Assembly (NCBI GenBank): GCA_040388625.1
Contig: JAZKBK010000003.1
Location: forward strand, 1 to 64,000
Origin: Gemmatimonadota bacterium
Lineage (GTDB): Bacteria; Gemmatimonadota; Gemmatimonadetes; Gemmatimonadales; Gemmatimonadaceae
Length of the DNA stretch: 64,000 bases
Direction: 5' to 3'
Below are positions 1 to 8,524 of the stretch, piece by piece. Every line of letters starts with the position of its first letter. Position 1 is the stretch's first letter. Both the position numbers and the translations under genes were made by a program. The notes under the pieces are model-generated. The model was not told the DNA's origin and ran no database searches. It was given only the letters and a program-made list of their open reading frames with translations.

Positions 1-816
1 CCGTCTAGTTCTACGGGGCCTGGCCTTTCCGGACTCGCGTTGATCTCCGACGATTTCTCCAAGTATGGCAGCACCGCTGCGCTCCAGAATAACATCAGCG
101 TAAACATCGGTGGCACGGGCGGCTGGAACACGTCGTTGTATGGGGATGGCCACGACGCCCAGCTCGCTGAGCTCGACCAGTCGGTCCGCTACAACGGGCA
201 CGCCACCGTGAAGTACAACGCACCGGGCGGAGTGTCGACCATTCCTGGACTGTGGGTGGCTCTTCCTCATCCGTTATCCACGATGTGGCTTCGTGCAAAA
301 ATCAGATTCAGCCCTGGCTTCACCACGACCGGCGTTCTGACCAATAGCTCCAATGCCTACAAGCTGCTCGGCTGGGGCTATGCCAATAGCTACGGCAGCG
401 GTCGTGTGGAGATTACCAATACCTCTCAGTACCAGCTCTACTACAGCACCCTGGTCGCTGGCACCAATACTCTGAGCTCAACGCCGAATCAATTCGGAAT
501 CGGTGGCAGCGTGACCACCGAGTGGTCTGACGGCGGCTGGTATGACTACATCGTCGAGTACCAGACCACCTCGCCAACAACCTCGATCGCACGACTGTGG
601 ATTGCGAAGGACGGAAGCACGCCAGTCCTGCGTACGACATCGACCTCGACGTCCTTGTCGGGCTACACCATGGCGCAGATTGGGTACGTGATGCTGGGCC
701 TCAACTTCAATCAGGTCCGGGCCGCGAGCCAGAGCGAGGCTCTCTGGTATGGCCAGTGGGAAGTCGTCGACGGCGTCCAGCACCCAAACCCCTTCGGACT
801 CGCCGGCAACTACTGA
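1..816 (+). CDS. Secreted jelly-roll-like protein, 5' end outside window
   Basis: The reading frame is open from base 1, so the gene probably begins upstream. A TTG at 40 gives 258 residues, but there is no reason to prefer it over an upstream start. The product is rich in Ser, Thr, Gly, Asn and aromatic residues with alternating hydrophobic beta-strand patterns. A stretch near its centre (WLRAKIRFSPGF, then YKLLGWGYAN) resembles concanavalin-like or polysaccharide-lyase jelly-roll proteins. No catalytic motif is recognised. It is followed by a strong hairpin. An extracellular carbohydrate-binding or lyase-like role is inference from fold appearance only; it could also be a phage or tail-associated protein. 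Confidence 0.55.
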   Translation, partial: PSSSTGPGLSGLALISDDFSKYGSTAALQNNISVNIGGTGGWNTSLYGDGHDAQLAELDQSVRYNGHATVKYNAPGGVSTIPGLWVALPHPLSTMWLRAKIRFSPGFTTTGVLTNSSNAYKLLGWGYANSYGSGRVEITNTSQYQLYYSTLVAGTNTLSSTPNQFGIGGSVTTEWSDGGWYDYIVEYQTTSPTTSIARLWIAKDGSTPVLRTTSTSTSLSGYTMAQIGYVMLGLNFNQVRAASQSEALWYGQWEVVDGVQHPNPFGLAGNY

Positions 817-843
817 TACGAGCTCCCCGCCGGAAACAGTTTG

Positions 844-885
844 AAGTCGAGGGACCTTGTTGCTTGCAACAAGGCCCCTCGACTT
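844..885 (+). terminator. Long hairpin after the first gene
   Basis: Left arm 844-863 and right arm 866-885 pair over 19 of 20 positions with a 2-nt spacer and a single A/C mismatch. It sits 27 bases after the stop codon at 816. No T-run follows, so it may be a terminator, or a palindromic repeat element. Confidence 0.55.
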
Positions 886-1639
886 GTACGCACAACCGTC
901 CCAATCGCCGACAGACACAAGCCAACCCAGGCCAGTATCAAGACATTACCGTTTAGCGGCGCGATATCCAGCGACAACTCGTTGGAGCCGCGACGTAATG
1001 CTTCAAGACGTTCGGAACTTTCCGCGTGATCACAAGATTTGCACGCTTCAGGTTAAGCTCTGTTGAAGTTGTTCGTGTTCGTGCAGCTCGTTGCGGTGCG
1101 ATCAATCTCTCTCGCTGCAGCTTCTGCAGCCGCAGTTCGTTGATCGTGCGCCTCTCTTCGCGTGCATGGACCAGCTTGCCTTTGCGCTCATTCTTGTCCG
1201 GCTTCTGCATCTCCTCAGTAATGCTCCGCCGGCTGCGAGTAGGCCAGTCCAGCATGTAGCCGCTCTTCGTCGTAACGTTCACATAGCGGTCGATTGGGCG
1301 GCAGATTCAGCGAGGTTATGGCTACGTCGCGCTTGTGCGTGCAAATTCAAGGGCCACACGGCGAATTTTAGTCCGCGCGACACCGCTATTGTCACCCCAT
1401 CCGCCACCGCTTATGGCAGCGTTGCGCGGCGCGTCGCATTCCATCTCGAAGACGGCGATGCGTCCGATGAGCGCGCGCAATCTCGCATCGCCAACTTCGC
1501 GCGCAGCACTCGGCACGCTCTCATTCGCGTATTTGCTTGTCAACACCCTGAATCGTGCGAAAGGCCCGACCGTGGAGAAGTACGACTACGGAAAGGCACT
1601 CCACGCCGCGCGCCTCCGACTTCCCTGGGTGGAATAACA
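886..1639. other. Stretch without a credible gene
   Basis: Several open frames cross this stretch on both strands, but none carries a recognisable domain, a ribosome-binding site or normal protein composition. It lies between a hairpin and an acyltransferase remnant, so it is probably decayed DNA. Confidence 0.5.
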
Positions 1640-1935
1640 CGACCGACCGATCCTTCAACGACACCATCCGCGCCTCCAGCACACGCCAACTCACTCCCGC
1701 TACCGCGAGACTCACCGCAAACGGTAGAGCACCGTAGACACCGCACTCAGGGTAGCCGCTACGCATACATCCGCGCGATACGAAATTTCGGCACAAGAAG
1801 ATCCAGCACCATGATGAACGGAGAGTACACGACGTACAGACAGTAACTGTACGTGGCAGTCGCTGGGTCTCCAGCGAAGTACCCGATGCGCGGAAGTACG
1901 AAAAGGCCGCGCACTCCGTCGAGTGCTGGTACGTG
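1640..1935 (-). pseudogene. Acyltransferase-3 family remnant
   Basis: Minus-strand translation from about 1932 reads VPALDGVRGL, the hallmark N-terminus of acyltransferase-3 membrane proteins. Within about 20 residues it continues as YSYCLYVVYSPF, which resembles a C-terminal transmembrane segment of that family. In another frame, 1742-1643 reads ALPFAVSLAVAGVSWRVLE and then SLKDR, the usual end of the family. The middle of the gene (roughly 250 residues) is missing and at least one frameshift separates the two C-terminal pieces. An intact relative lies at 31322-32368. The remnant runs up to the asnB-like gene, so no start further upstream should be used for asnB. Confidence 0.6.
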
Positions 1936-2026
1936 CCTGAATCTGGCAACCGGCGCCTCCGCGAAGGCCGACGCCGGTTCGCCCCGCTCCCTTTCTGCCA
2001 ACCCGGTAGTCAAGTATCTATATGCC

Positions 2027-3961
2027 ATGTGTGGATTGACTGGTTGGTGGGGCCGTCCTGCGTCGGCCGAAACGCTCGAACGCGACGCGGCATGCATGTG
2101 CCGCGCCATACAACACCGGGGCCCGGACGATGGCGGGGTGTGGACGGATCCTGAGTCAGGCGTCGCACTCGGATTTCGTCGCCTCGCCATCATCGACGTG
2201 TCACCAGCGGGCCACCAGCCGATGGCGTCCGAGACGGGACGCTACGTAGTCACGTTCAATGGCGAGATCTACAATTTCGCGGCCATCCGCGCGTCACTTG
2301 GCGACACCATCCGCTGGCGCGGTCACTCGGACACGGAAGTGCTGCTCGCTGCCATCGAGCGGTGGGGACTCACACCTGCCATCGAACGCTGCTCCGGAAT
2401 GTTCGCAATCGCCCTCTGGGACCGTCAGGAGCGAGCCCTGCACCTCATCCGCGACAGGCTCGGCGAGAAGCCGATGTACTACGGCTCGTTCGATGGTACC
2501 CTGCTCTTCGGCTCCGAGCTCAAGGCGCTTCGTGCCCATCCTGCCTGGCGCGGCACAGTGGACAGGGCCGCTCTCTCGTTGTATCTCCGTCACAATTATG
2601 TCCCCGCGCCATACTGCATCTACGATAACGTCCGCAAGATCGTGCCGGGCACCATCGCCACCTTCCGCGATCCAGCCGTCGAGCCGGAGATAACGACTTA
2701 CTGGTCCGCGCTGGAGGTCGCCGAGCGAGGGGTGCGAAATCCCCTGTCCGGCGACGACGCTGAATCCGTCACGCAGCTCGAATCGCTCATGCGCCGCGTG
2801 ATCGGAGACGAGATGGTGTCCGACGTGCCACTCGGCGCGTTCCTCTCCGGAGGCGTCGATTCATCGGCACTCGTTGCCGTGATGCAGGCGGACAGCACTC
2901 AACCGGTCAAGACGTTCACTATCGGTTTCGACGAGGCCGCGCACAACGAAGCACCGCACGCCGAGGCCGTGGCAAGGCACCTCGGCACGCAACATACGGA
3001 ATTGTACGTCACTCCGCAGGACGCGATGGACGTGATTCCACGTCTGCCGCAGATCTACGACGAGCCGTTCGCGGATTCATCGCAGATCCCCACATTTCTC
3101 GTAGCGCAGCTCGCGCGCCAGTACGTCACGGTCAGTCTTTCCGGAGAAGGCGGCGACGAGCTGTTCGCGGGATACAACAGATACTTCTGGGGTGAGCGCC
3201 TCTGGCGCCGGCTCGAGCGCGTGCCGCGCGCTGCGCGGTCGATGATTGGACGCACGCTGCTTGGCGTTTCACCCGCGAGCTGGGACTCGGCGTTCGAGGC
3301 AGCGTCGCCGATCCTGCCGAAGCGCTTTCACACCGCGACGCCCGGTGGCAAGGTTCACAAGGTCGCTGCATTCATGTCGGCCGATTCGTCGGACGCATTG
3401 TATCGCGGACTGATGACGCACTGGCGCGACCCCAAAGCCATTACATCGGCCGCTGAGCCTGAGACCGTGCTGACTCGAACAGCGGGACAGCCGTCGTTCG
3501 GCGGAGTGGTGAACAGGATGCGCTACTTCGACACGGTGAGCGAGCTCCCCGACGACATTCTCGTCAAGGTCGATCGCGCGACGATGGCAGTGAGCCTCGA
3601 GTCGCGCGCGCCGTTTCTGCATCCCGACATCGTCGAGTTCGCGTGGCGCATTCCGCCATCGCAACAGGTGCGCGATGGTCAGGGCAAGTGGCTGCTGCGG
3701 CAGGTGCTCTACAAGTACGTGCCGCGCGAGCTGATAGAGCGCCCCAAGATGGGCTTCGGCGTGCCGATCGCAAGCTGGCTGCGCGGTCCGTTACGCGAAT
3801 GGGCCGACGCTCTGATCGCGGAGGACCGCCTGCGGCGCGAGGGATATCTTGCGCCGGAGTTGATCCGCCAGGCATGGGACGATCATCAGGCTGGAGTCAC
3901 CGACAACTCACACCTGCTCTGGGGAGTGCTGATGTTCCAGGCCTGGTTGGAGACTCAGTAG
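2027..3961 (+). CDS. asnB: Asparagine synthase-like glutamine amidotransferase
   Basis: The 644-residue protein transfers glutamine-derived ammonia to an ATP-activated carboxylate, classically aspartate to asparagine. I chose ATG 2027 because it puts the nucleophile Cys at residue 2 (MCGLTGWWG). The class-II amidotransferase domain follows with HRGPDD (about residue 30), RLAIIDVS and NGEIYN (about 79). The synthetase domain has the pyrophosphate loop FLSGGVDSSA near residue 275 and SLSGEGGDELFAGYNRY further on. Exopolysaccharide and exosortase loci often carry paralogues of this family whose substrate is unknown, so it may modify a sugar acid or surface polymer rather than make free asparagine. 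The longer open frame upstream of 2027 overlaps an acyltransferase remnant and is not used. Confidence 0.9.
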   Translation: MCGLTGWWGRPASAETLERDAACMCRAIQHRGPDDGGVWTDPESGVALGFRRLAIIDVSPAGHQPMASETGRYVVTFNGEIYNFAAIRASLGDTIRWRGHSDTEVLLAAIERWGLTPAIERCSGMFAIALWDRQERALHLIRDRLGEKPMYYGSFDGTLLFGSELKALRAHPAWRGTVDRAALSLYLRHNYVPAPYCIYDNVRKIVPGTIATFRDPAVEPEITTYWSALEVAERGVRNPLSGDDAESVTQLESLMRRVIGDEMVSDVPLGAFLSGGVDSSALVAVMQADSTQPVKTFTIGFDEAAHNEAPHAEAVARHLGTQHTELYVTPQDAMDVIPRLPQIYDEPFADSSQIPTFLVAQLARQYVTVSLSGEGGDELFAGYNRYFWGERLWRRLERVPRAARSMIGRTLLGVSPASWDSAFEAASPILPKRFHTATPGGKVHKVAAFMSADSSDALYRGLMTHWRDPKAITSAAEPETVLTRTAGQPSFGGVVNRMRYFDTVSELPDDILVKVDRATMAVSLESRAPFLHPDIVEFAWRIPPSQQVRDGQGKWLLRQVLYKYVPRELIERPKMGFGVPIASWLRGPLREWADALIAEDRLRREGYLAPELIRQAWDDHQAGVTDNSHLLWGVLMFQAWLETQ

Positions 3962-3975
3962 CGCGCGCCGCTCCG

Positions 3976-4003
3976 CGTCATTCCCGGTTTCTCGGGAATG
4001 ACG
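3976..4003 (+). terminator. Hairpin after asnB
   Basis: A perfect 11-bp inverted repeat (arms 3976-3986 and 3993-4003) with core CATTCCCG and a 6-nt loop starts 15 bases after the asnB stop. It belongs to the ATTCCCG palindrome family seen elsewhere in the window and may act as a terminator. Confidence 0.6.
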
Positions 4004-4199
4004 AGTTGCTCGTGCCGCGCTCGTGGGTCACAACAACGGGTTCAAGTCATACCCGGGCCCATTCACCAATTTCGGGCGCTGCTCGCGTGAAATTGGGAAC
4101 GGAATGCAGATGGAACCGTTGCGGACTGGCCGCGTAGGCGCACAACTCGCCAACTCGCTGCCGGATTCTGATTCTGGATCGACCATACGCACGATGTTT

Positions 4200-5287
4200 T
4201 CCAGTGGTGCATGACACGAAGTGCAGCTACACGTAGAGCAGTTTGCAGATGTCAACAGCAACACATTTATCGGCATCGATCAGTGGGGACGAAACATTGG
4301 GCATGCGTCCTACACGCGAATGGGCTGCCGCCGAGTCCAGCGCGCACGGCCCCCTCTCAACGACCTCTTTATCGAAGCACTTCATTCCCTGCCAACCGCA
4401 ATCGCGTGGCACCACCCTCAAATCTTAGTTATGGGGCCATGCGGCATGGTATGACGACGGCAGCGCATACCACATCGTTCAACGTTTCTAATGGGAACAA
4501 GACGGCTTCGGGCAATGCCGGCAAAAGGTCTGACCATTGTTCCTTCTCCGGGCGGGCCCTCCAGCATCAGCAACGCAACGGCGGGCCTCTTGGCAAGCGA
4601 GACGCTCCCAGTCCCGATTACAGTTAACGGCTCGGGCTCGCTGCCTACCGCTATCGCGTGGGACTACTTGATCGATGGTGGAAGTACATGGACGGCAGGT
4701 ACCGACGACGCGTTCCCTAGCCCGTCGCTCGGCTAACCCACGACACCTGCCGCTTACGGACTGACTGCGAGCAAAGCGTACAGCATCCGTGCAAGAGAAA
4801 AGAAACGGTGCGGGCGGCTCGTCCAATTCGTCAACGGCGCGCTACGACAACGGAGCCCTATCGACTACGACCGGAACGATTCCGTGGCACTTGAAGCTAC
4901 CCACTGTGACGTAACCACGAACGGTGCCTCTGCTCGGTCTGTAACAGATCAGTCGGCTTCCGACGTCCCCGTATTCGCAACGAGTGCTGTCAAGCCTACA
5001 CTGGGTATCGGAGTCATCACGAACGCGCAACCTGTTTTCCGGTTCGCATCCGGCAAATACCTGCCAGCGGCGGCGTACAACGCTCCAATGAGTGTCGACA
5101 ACTCCACGAAGCAGCAGCGTAAGCCCCGTGCCTGTCAAACGGGGGGAATTCCAGAATGGGCAGCGCGAGCTTCGACACATTGACCGGCGCGTTCGACTTG
5201 GTTGCGTTTTACATTATTGCCGGAGTCAACAGCGCCGATAGGACGAACGTCGAGTCGTTCATCAGGACGAAGTGGCGGAGGACGTAA
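4200..5287 (+). pseudogene. Decayed repeat-containing extracellular or phage-like protein
   Basis: No intact frame spans this stretch, but fragments make protein-like sense. Bases 4389-4409 and 4641-4661 are 19/21 identical, encode LPTAIAW in the same frame, and are exactly 252 bases (84 codons) apart, as expected of a tandem domain. The second copy continues DYLIDGGSTWTAG. In another frame, roughly 5165-5287 encodes FDLVAFYIIAGVNSADR then VESFIRTKW before TAA, like the end of LamG/concanavalin-type or phage structural proteins. Stops and frame changes separate the pieces. Its 3' end runs into the 3' end of the methyltransferase gene on the other strand. The parent family is not identified. 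Confidence 0.4.
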
Positions 5288-6026
5288 GGCTTAGTACCGC
5301 TGCGATGTTGTTGGTAAGCAATTCACGGATAAGGGGTATTCGGGATACCGGGAGCCCCTTAACCGTGTCCCGCTTCGACCATTCGAGACGGAAGCCGGAT
5401 CGTTGAACGAGACGTTCAAACCGACCAACCGTCATCTTCCCCAAGCCACGCTCCACCTCGTGATAGTGAGTCGCACCGTCGTGTCTATAGCGTGACCGCA
5501 CGTGCATGACAGTCCTTTCGGAGAATAACAGATTGACCCACGGCACCTTGGTGAAGAAGTGCATATGCGCACCGTAGGGAGCATACCACGGTGGGCCGAA
5601 CGTGACATAGACTCTGCCCGCGGGGCGCAGGACGCGACGCCACGTTGCGAGAATCGCCCCGGGGTTGGCAAAATGTTCCATTGCATCTTGCGAGATGATC
5701 ACCTCGAACCGATCTGACTCGAGGTCGAGTCGATCAACAAACCGCACGTTGTCCCGCAATAAGCTTCGGGCGACGGCAAGCGTCGCTGGGTTCGTATCTA
5801 CGCCGACAACGGATCTTGCGCCAGCGTCGAGGCAGGCGATCGCCTGCGCTCCCTCCCCACATCCGAAATCAAGAACGTCACGCCCGCGTATCCGGGAAAT
5901 GATGTCGGAAAAAATAGAAAGGTTCTTCCATGGATCATCGTTCGACCAGTCGCTTACGCCATCAACCAAATCTGCCTTGGCAGGATCGCGCGAGCATTGC
6001 ATCAGTATCCTTTCGGCTATCCGCAC
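5262..6026 (-). CDS. Class I SAM-dependent methyltransferase
   Basis: A 254-residue methyltransferase of the Methyltransf_11/ubiE-like type. SAM-binding motif I is VLDFGCGEGAQA (about residue 51), followed by the acidic loop VVGVDTN and the post-motif SQDAMEHFANPG. The second half is family-variable and would determine the acceptor, which cannot be read from sequence. It is the last minus-strand gene after exosortase and EpsI but is separated from epsI by about 350 bases. A sugar or lipid acceptor is plausible from the surrounding locus, by inference only. Confidence 0.8.
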   Translation of the reverse strand: MRIAERILMQCSRDPAKADLVDGVSDWSNDDPWKNLSIFSDIISRIRGRDVLDFGCGEGAQAIACLDAGARSVVGVDTNPATLAVARSLLRDNVRFVDRLDLESDRFEVIISQDAMEHFANPGAILATWRRVLRPAGRVYVTFGPPWYAPYGAHMHFFTKVPWVNLLFSERTVMHVRSRYRHDGATHYHEVERGLGKMTVGRFERLVQRSGFRLEWSKRDTVKGLPVSRIPLIRELLTNNIAAVLSLTSSATSS

Positions 6027-6372
6027 TCCAATTCCTCCCGGCTGGCTACTCCAGCCAACGCAGGGTCCTACTGGCGCTCAAATATGTTGGCGTCCCCCGG
6101 GGCCCAAAGCCTTCCCGATCCTCGCAAAGAGATCGGAGTAGTGCTTGTTGACCTCGGGGGGTCTTCGGCGCTCCTCCGTTCCACATCACGACCGCAGACC
6201 AGTGCATGGTCACCAGAAGTTTGACCTCCCCTTCTTGCGGCAGCTTGGCGCGCTCAGGCAGGATCACTCTGGTTGATGAATTCGCTAGCATCGCCAATAT
6301 CGGACGCTCAGTCTCTAACCGCCAGCCCCAAGGCCGTGAATCGGTGGATGTTCGGGGCTGCTGTCCCGAAGC
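6027..6372. other. Spacer between epsI and the methyltransferase
   Basis: About 345 bases without a supported gene. A minus-strand open frame at 6046-6297 (83 codons) contains KLLVTMHWS, which looks protein-like and may be a gene remnant, but no family is recognised and no ribosome-binding site is evident. Confidence 0.35.
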
Positions 6373-7044
6373 TTATGCCCCCGGCGCCGCCGGTAGCGAG
6401 TTATTGAGCGGGAGCGCGATGTTCTCGGCGAAGCGCGCGGCAAGCGAGTCTGGCGAAAGTCCGGTGTTCGCAACGGCCGCGGTATCGCCCTTCACCAGTG
6501 GGACGATGATGCGCACGAGAGCTTCCTCGTCGCGATGCGTCATGAGAGCATCCCACATCGCGCGCATCTTCAGATCTGCCTCCCCCGCGGTAATTCTTCC
6601 GCGACCCTGAAACCAGTAGTACACCAGGATTCGATTCGGGCCGTTCGCGAGTATGAAGCGGTTTACGTTGACCGGCTTTCCGCCGATCGGTATCGTCGTT
6701 ATCTGCTCGCCGACCGGCGTCCACCCCGACCCCGGAAGACACAGCGAAGGTGAGTGCATTCGCTTGTCACCCTGCTGCGTTGCGTGATAGCCCACGTAGA
6801 GATTGATCCCTTCGTTTGCGTTGAGCATGTAGACGCGATTCACGTAGTCCGACACGCCCGATTTGCTCACCTCGTCCGCACCGATGGCAACGTCGCTGTA
6901 CGGCGCGCCCATGAACGACGCGGGTAGCGCCGCAGCGAGCGGTTTCCGAAGAGGTGTCGGCTGGGGCGTGCCGACGAGCAGCGTCACAGCTGTTCCGGCC
7001 GCGAGCGCGCCGGCGGGAAGGAATTTCGCAACCAGATCAAGCAT
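6373..7044 (-). CDS. epsI: EpsI family exosortase-associated protein
   Basis: The 223-residue product matches the EpsI/DUF3485 family that accompanies or is fused to exosortases in exopolysaccharide loci. It has an N-terminal hydrophobic segment (LVAKFLPAGALAAGTAVTLL) and the family signature HSPSLCLPGSGW with its conserved Cys, followed by an RFILANGPNRILVYYWFQ strand region. ATG 7044 is chosen because GGAGG lies 8 bases upstream and it overlaps the exosortase stop by 8 bases; a TTG at 7059 is the longer alternative. Translational coupling to the exosortase implies joint function at the membrane. The biochemical role of EpsI is not established. Confidence 0.88.
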   Translation of the reverse strand: MLDLVAKFLPAGALAAGTAVTLLVGTPQPTPLRKPLAAALPASFMGAPYSDVAIGADEVSKSGVSDYVNRVYMLNANEGINLYVGYHATQQGDKRMHSPSLCLPGSGWTPVGEQITTIPIGGKPVNVNRFILANGPNRILVYYWFQGRGRITAGEADLKMRAMWDALMTHRDEEALVRIIVPLVKGDTAAVANTGLSPDSLAARFAENIALPLNNSLPAAPGA

Positions 7045-7909
7045 TTGCCTTGCCTCCAAAACGACCTTCGACGCGCAGGAACAACCACGTCAGCAGCGCC
7101 AGTATCGATAGTGAGATCAGGAACAGCAGATACCCTTCCGTGAGATGCATGAATCCCTCGCCGAGCTTGGGATCCACGAAGAAAACGAGGAATCCAGTCA
7201 TGAAGATTCTGATTCCGTTGACGAAGATCGCGAGGCCGACGGCAAACGCTACCATGAGGATTCTGCTCAGCGGGTATTTCAGGAACAGCGCGCCGACCAG
7301 AATTGCCATGCTGAGGAGCGCAGTGAGCGAGCGCAATCCGCTGCACGCCTCGCTCACGAACAACGTGTGACCTGGAAGGCGGATGACGTTGCCCGAGAGT
7401 AGCACCGGGATGTGCCGCCACGACAGCATCGCCGCGCCCATCTTTGCGGCGATCTCCTGGAGTGGCAGCGTCATCGACGCGATGATCGATTCCGGAAGTG
7501 GAATGGTCAGTGCGAAGAGAAGGAACGGAAGCCACCAGGCCAGGACCTGGCGCCAACCCGCAAACCAGAGCGTCAATCCGACGAGCGCCATGAACAGTGC
7601 AGCACGTGGAATCGTTTCGACGCCGGCAACGCGCCCGAAAAGGCTGGCGACCACGGCGACCAGGATGATGATCGCGCCGGCCCATCGCGCCGGCTGGGAG
7701 TCTGCGATGACGCCAGACTTCCATGCCAGCCAGACGGCGACAGGCGCGATCAGAATACCGTGCGCGGCGTCCGGGATCGTGAGCCACGCGACGATGAGAC
7801 CGTAAATGACAGGGGCAAAGCAGGCAAGGAACAATCCCGAAGTCACCCAGCCGAGCGGCGCACCCTTGATCCTCGTCCGGATTGCAGGAATGGTCAGGGC
7901 GATAGTCAC
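7037..7909 (-). CDS. xrt: Exosortase (integral-membrane transpeptidase-like)
   Basis: A 290-residue multi-pass membrane protein of the exosortase/archaeosortase family, which processes C-terminal sorting signals such as PEP-CTERM. All three expected catalytic residues are visible: Cys189 in SEACSGLRSL, Arg234 in NGIRIFMTG and His255 in GFMHLTEGYLLF. The N-terminal DAAHG motif near residue 50 also fits the family. It is followed by epsI with an 8-base overlap. No protein in this window carries an obvious PEP-CTERM tail, so its substrates are probably encoded elsewhere. The subfamily cannot be assigned with certainty. Confidence 0.92.
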   Translation of the reverse strand: MTIALTIPAIRTRIKGAPLGWVTSGLFLACFAPVIYGLIVAWLTIPDAAHGILIAPVAVWLAWKSGVIADSQPARWAGAIIILVAVVASLFGRVAGVETIPRAALFMALVGLTLWFAGWRQVLAWWLPFLLFALTIPLPESIIASMTLPLQEIAAKMGAAMLSWRHIPVLLSGNVIRLPGHTLFVSEACSGLRSLTALLSMAILVGALFLKYPLSRILMVAFAVGLAIFVNGIRIFMTGFLVFFVDPKLGEGFMHLTEGYLLFLISLSILALLTWLFLRVEGRFGGKANA

Positions 7910-8002
7910 GACTGACTCATCCGTACGGAATCGCCGATATTATTTGTTGTAGAATCCATATGCACGTAGTATGTTCGCTGGCACTCCAACCTCTCTTTCC
8001 GC

Positions 8003-8524
8003 ATGGAAACAAACAAGCCGCTGGCCCGCGCAGGGTATCTTCTGGCCGCCCTTCTGGTCATCATCCCCCTGTCCGACCTTACCGCACAGCTTCTGCCACT
8101 TCGGCTCGGCGACGAGCGCTGGCGCTTCGGGGCAGTCGGGCAACTGAGCAACATTTTGCTGGTACCGCTGCTCGGACTGATGCTCATAATTGCAGTTGCG
8201 ACGTACACTGATAGTAGACGAGTCAAGAGAGTGATCGGCGCAATCTGCGCGATTCTGGCGTTTGCGGTGGGAGCTCTCTCGGTGCTCTTCATCCTGGATT
8301 ACTTTCAGGTCCGCACAATTATTACACCCAAGTTCCAACATACGACCGCTGTAGCCAGCACGACCGCCATCATAAAGAACGTCCTCACCATAATCACTCT
8401 GTGCCTGCTGAGCAGAGCTGGCTTTGCTGGACCGAAAGTAAGCACGGTCAGAAAGGTCGCTCCACCGGCGGCGCCGTCGTCGACGCCTCTAATTCCGCTG
8501 ACCGGCGGTGCGCGAGCTGAGTAA
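8003..8524 (+). CDS. Small integral-membrane protein of unknown function
   Basis: A 173-residue product with hydrophobic segments at about residues 10-30, 47-67, 76-100 and perhaps 118-138, and a Pro/Ser/Ala-rich C-terminal tail. I recognise no family. It is transcribed divergently from the exosortase (94 bases between starts) and its last 77 bases overlap the 3' end of the glycosyltransferase on the opposite strand. Its position between exosortase and a polyprenyl-phosphate glycosyltransferase suggests a role in the same surface system, by inference only. No clear ribosome-binding site precedes ATG 8003, so the exact start is uncertain. Confidence 0.6.
   Translation: METNKPLARAGYLLAALLVIIPLSDLTAQLLPLRLGDERWRFGAVGQLSNILLVPLLGLMLIIAVATYTDSRRVKRVIGAICAILAFAVGALSVLFILDYFQVRTIITPKFQHTTAVASTTAIIKNVLTIITLCLLSRAGFAGPKVSTVRKVAPPAAPSSTPLIPLTGGARAE

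Noticed and set aside
953-1282. A minus-strand basic open frame of 109 codons
   Set aside because: No family or start signal; looks like a chance frame in decayed DNA.
1091-1846. A 251-codon plus-strand open frame
   Set aside because: Composition is Arg/Ser/Pro-rich as in shadow frames of high-GC DNA, no domain or ribosome-binding site is visible, and it overlaps the acyltransferase remnant on the other strand.
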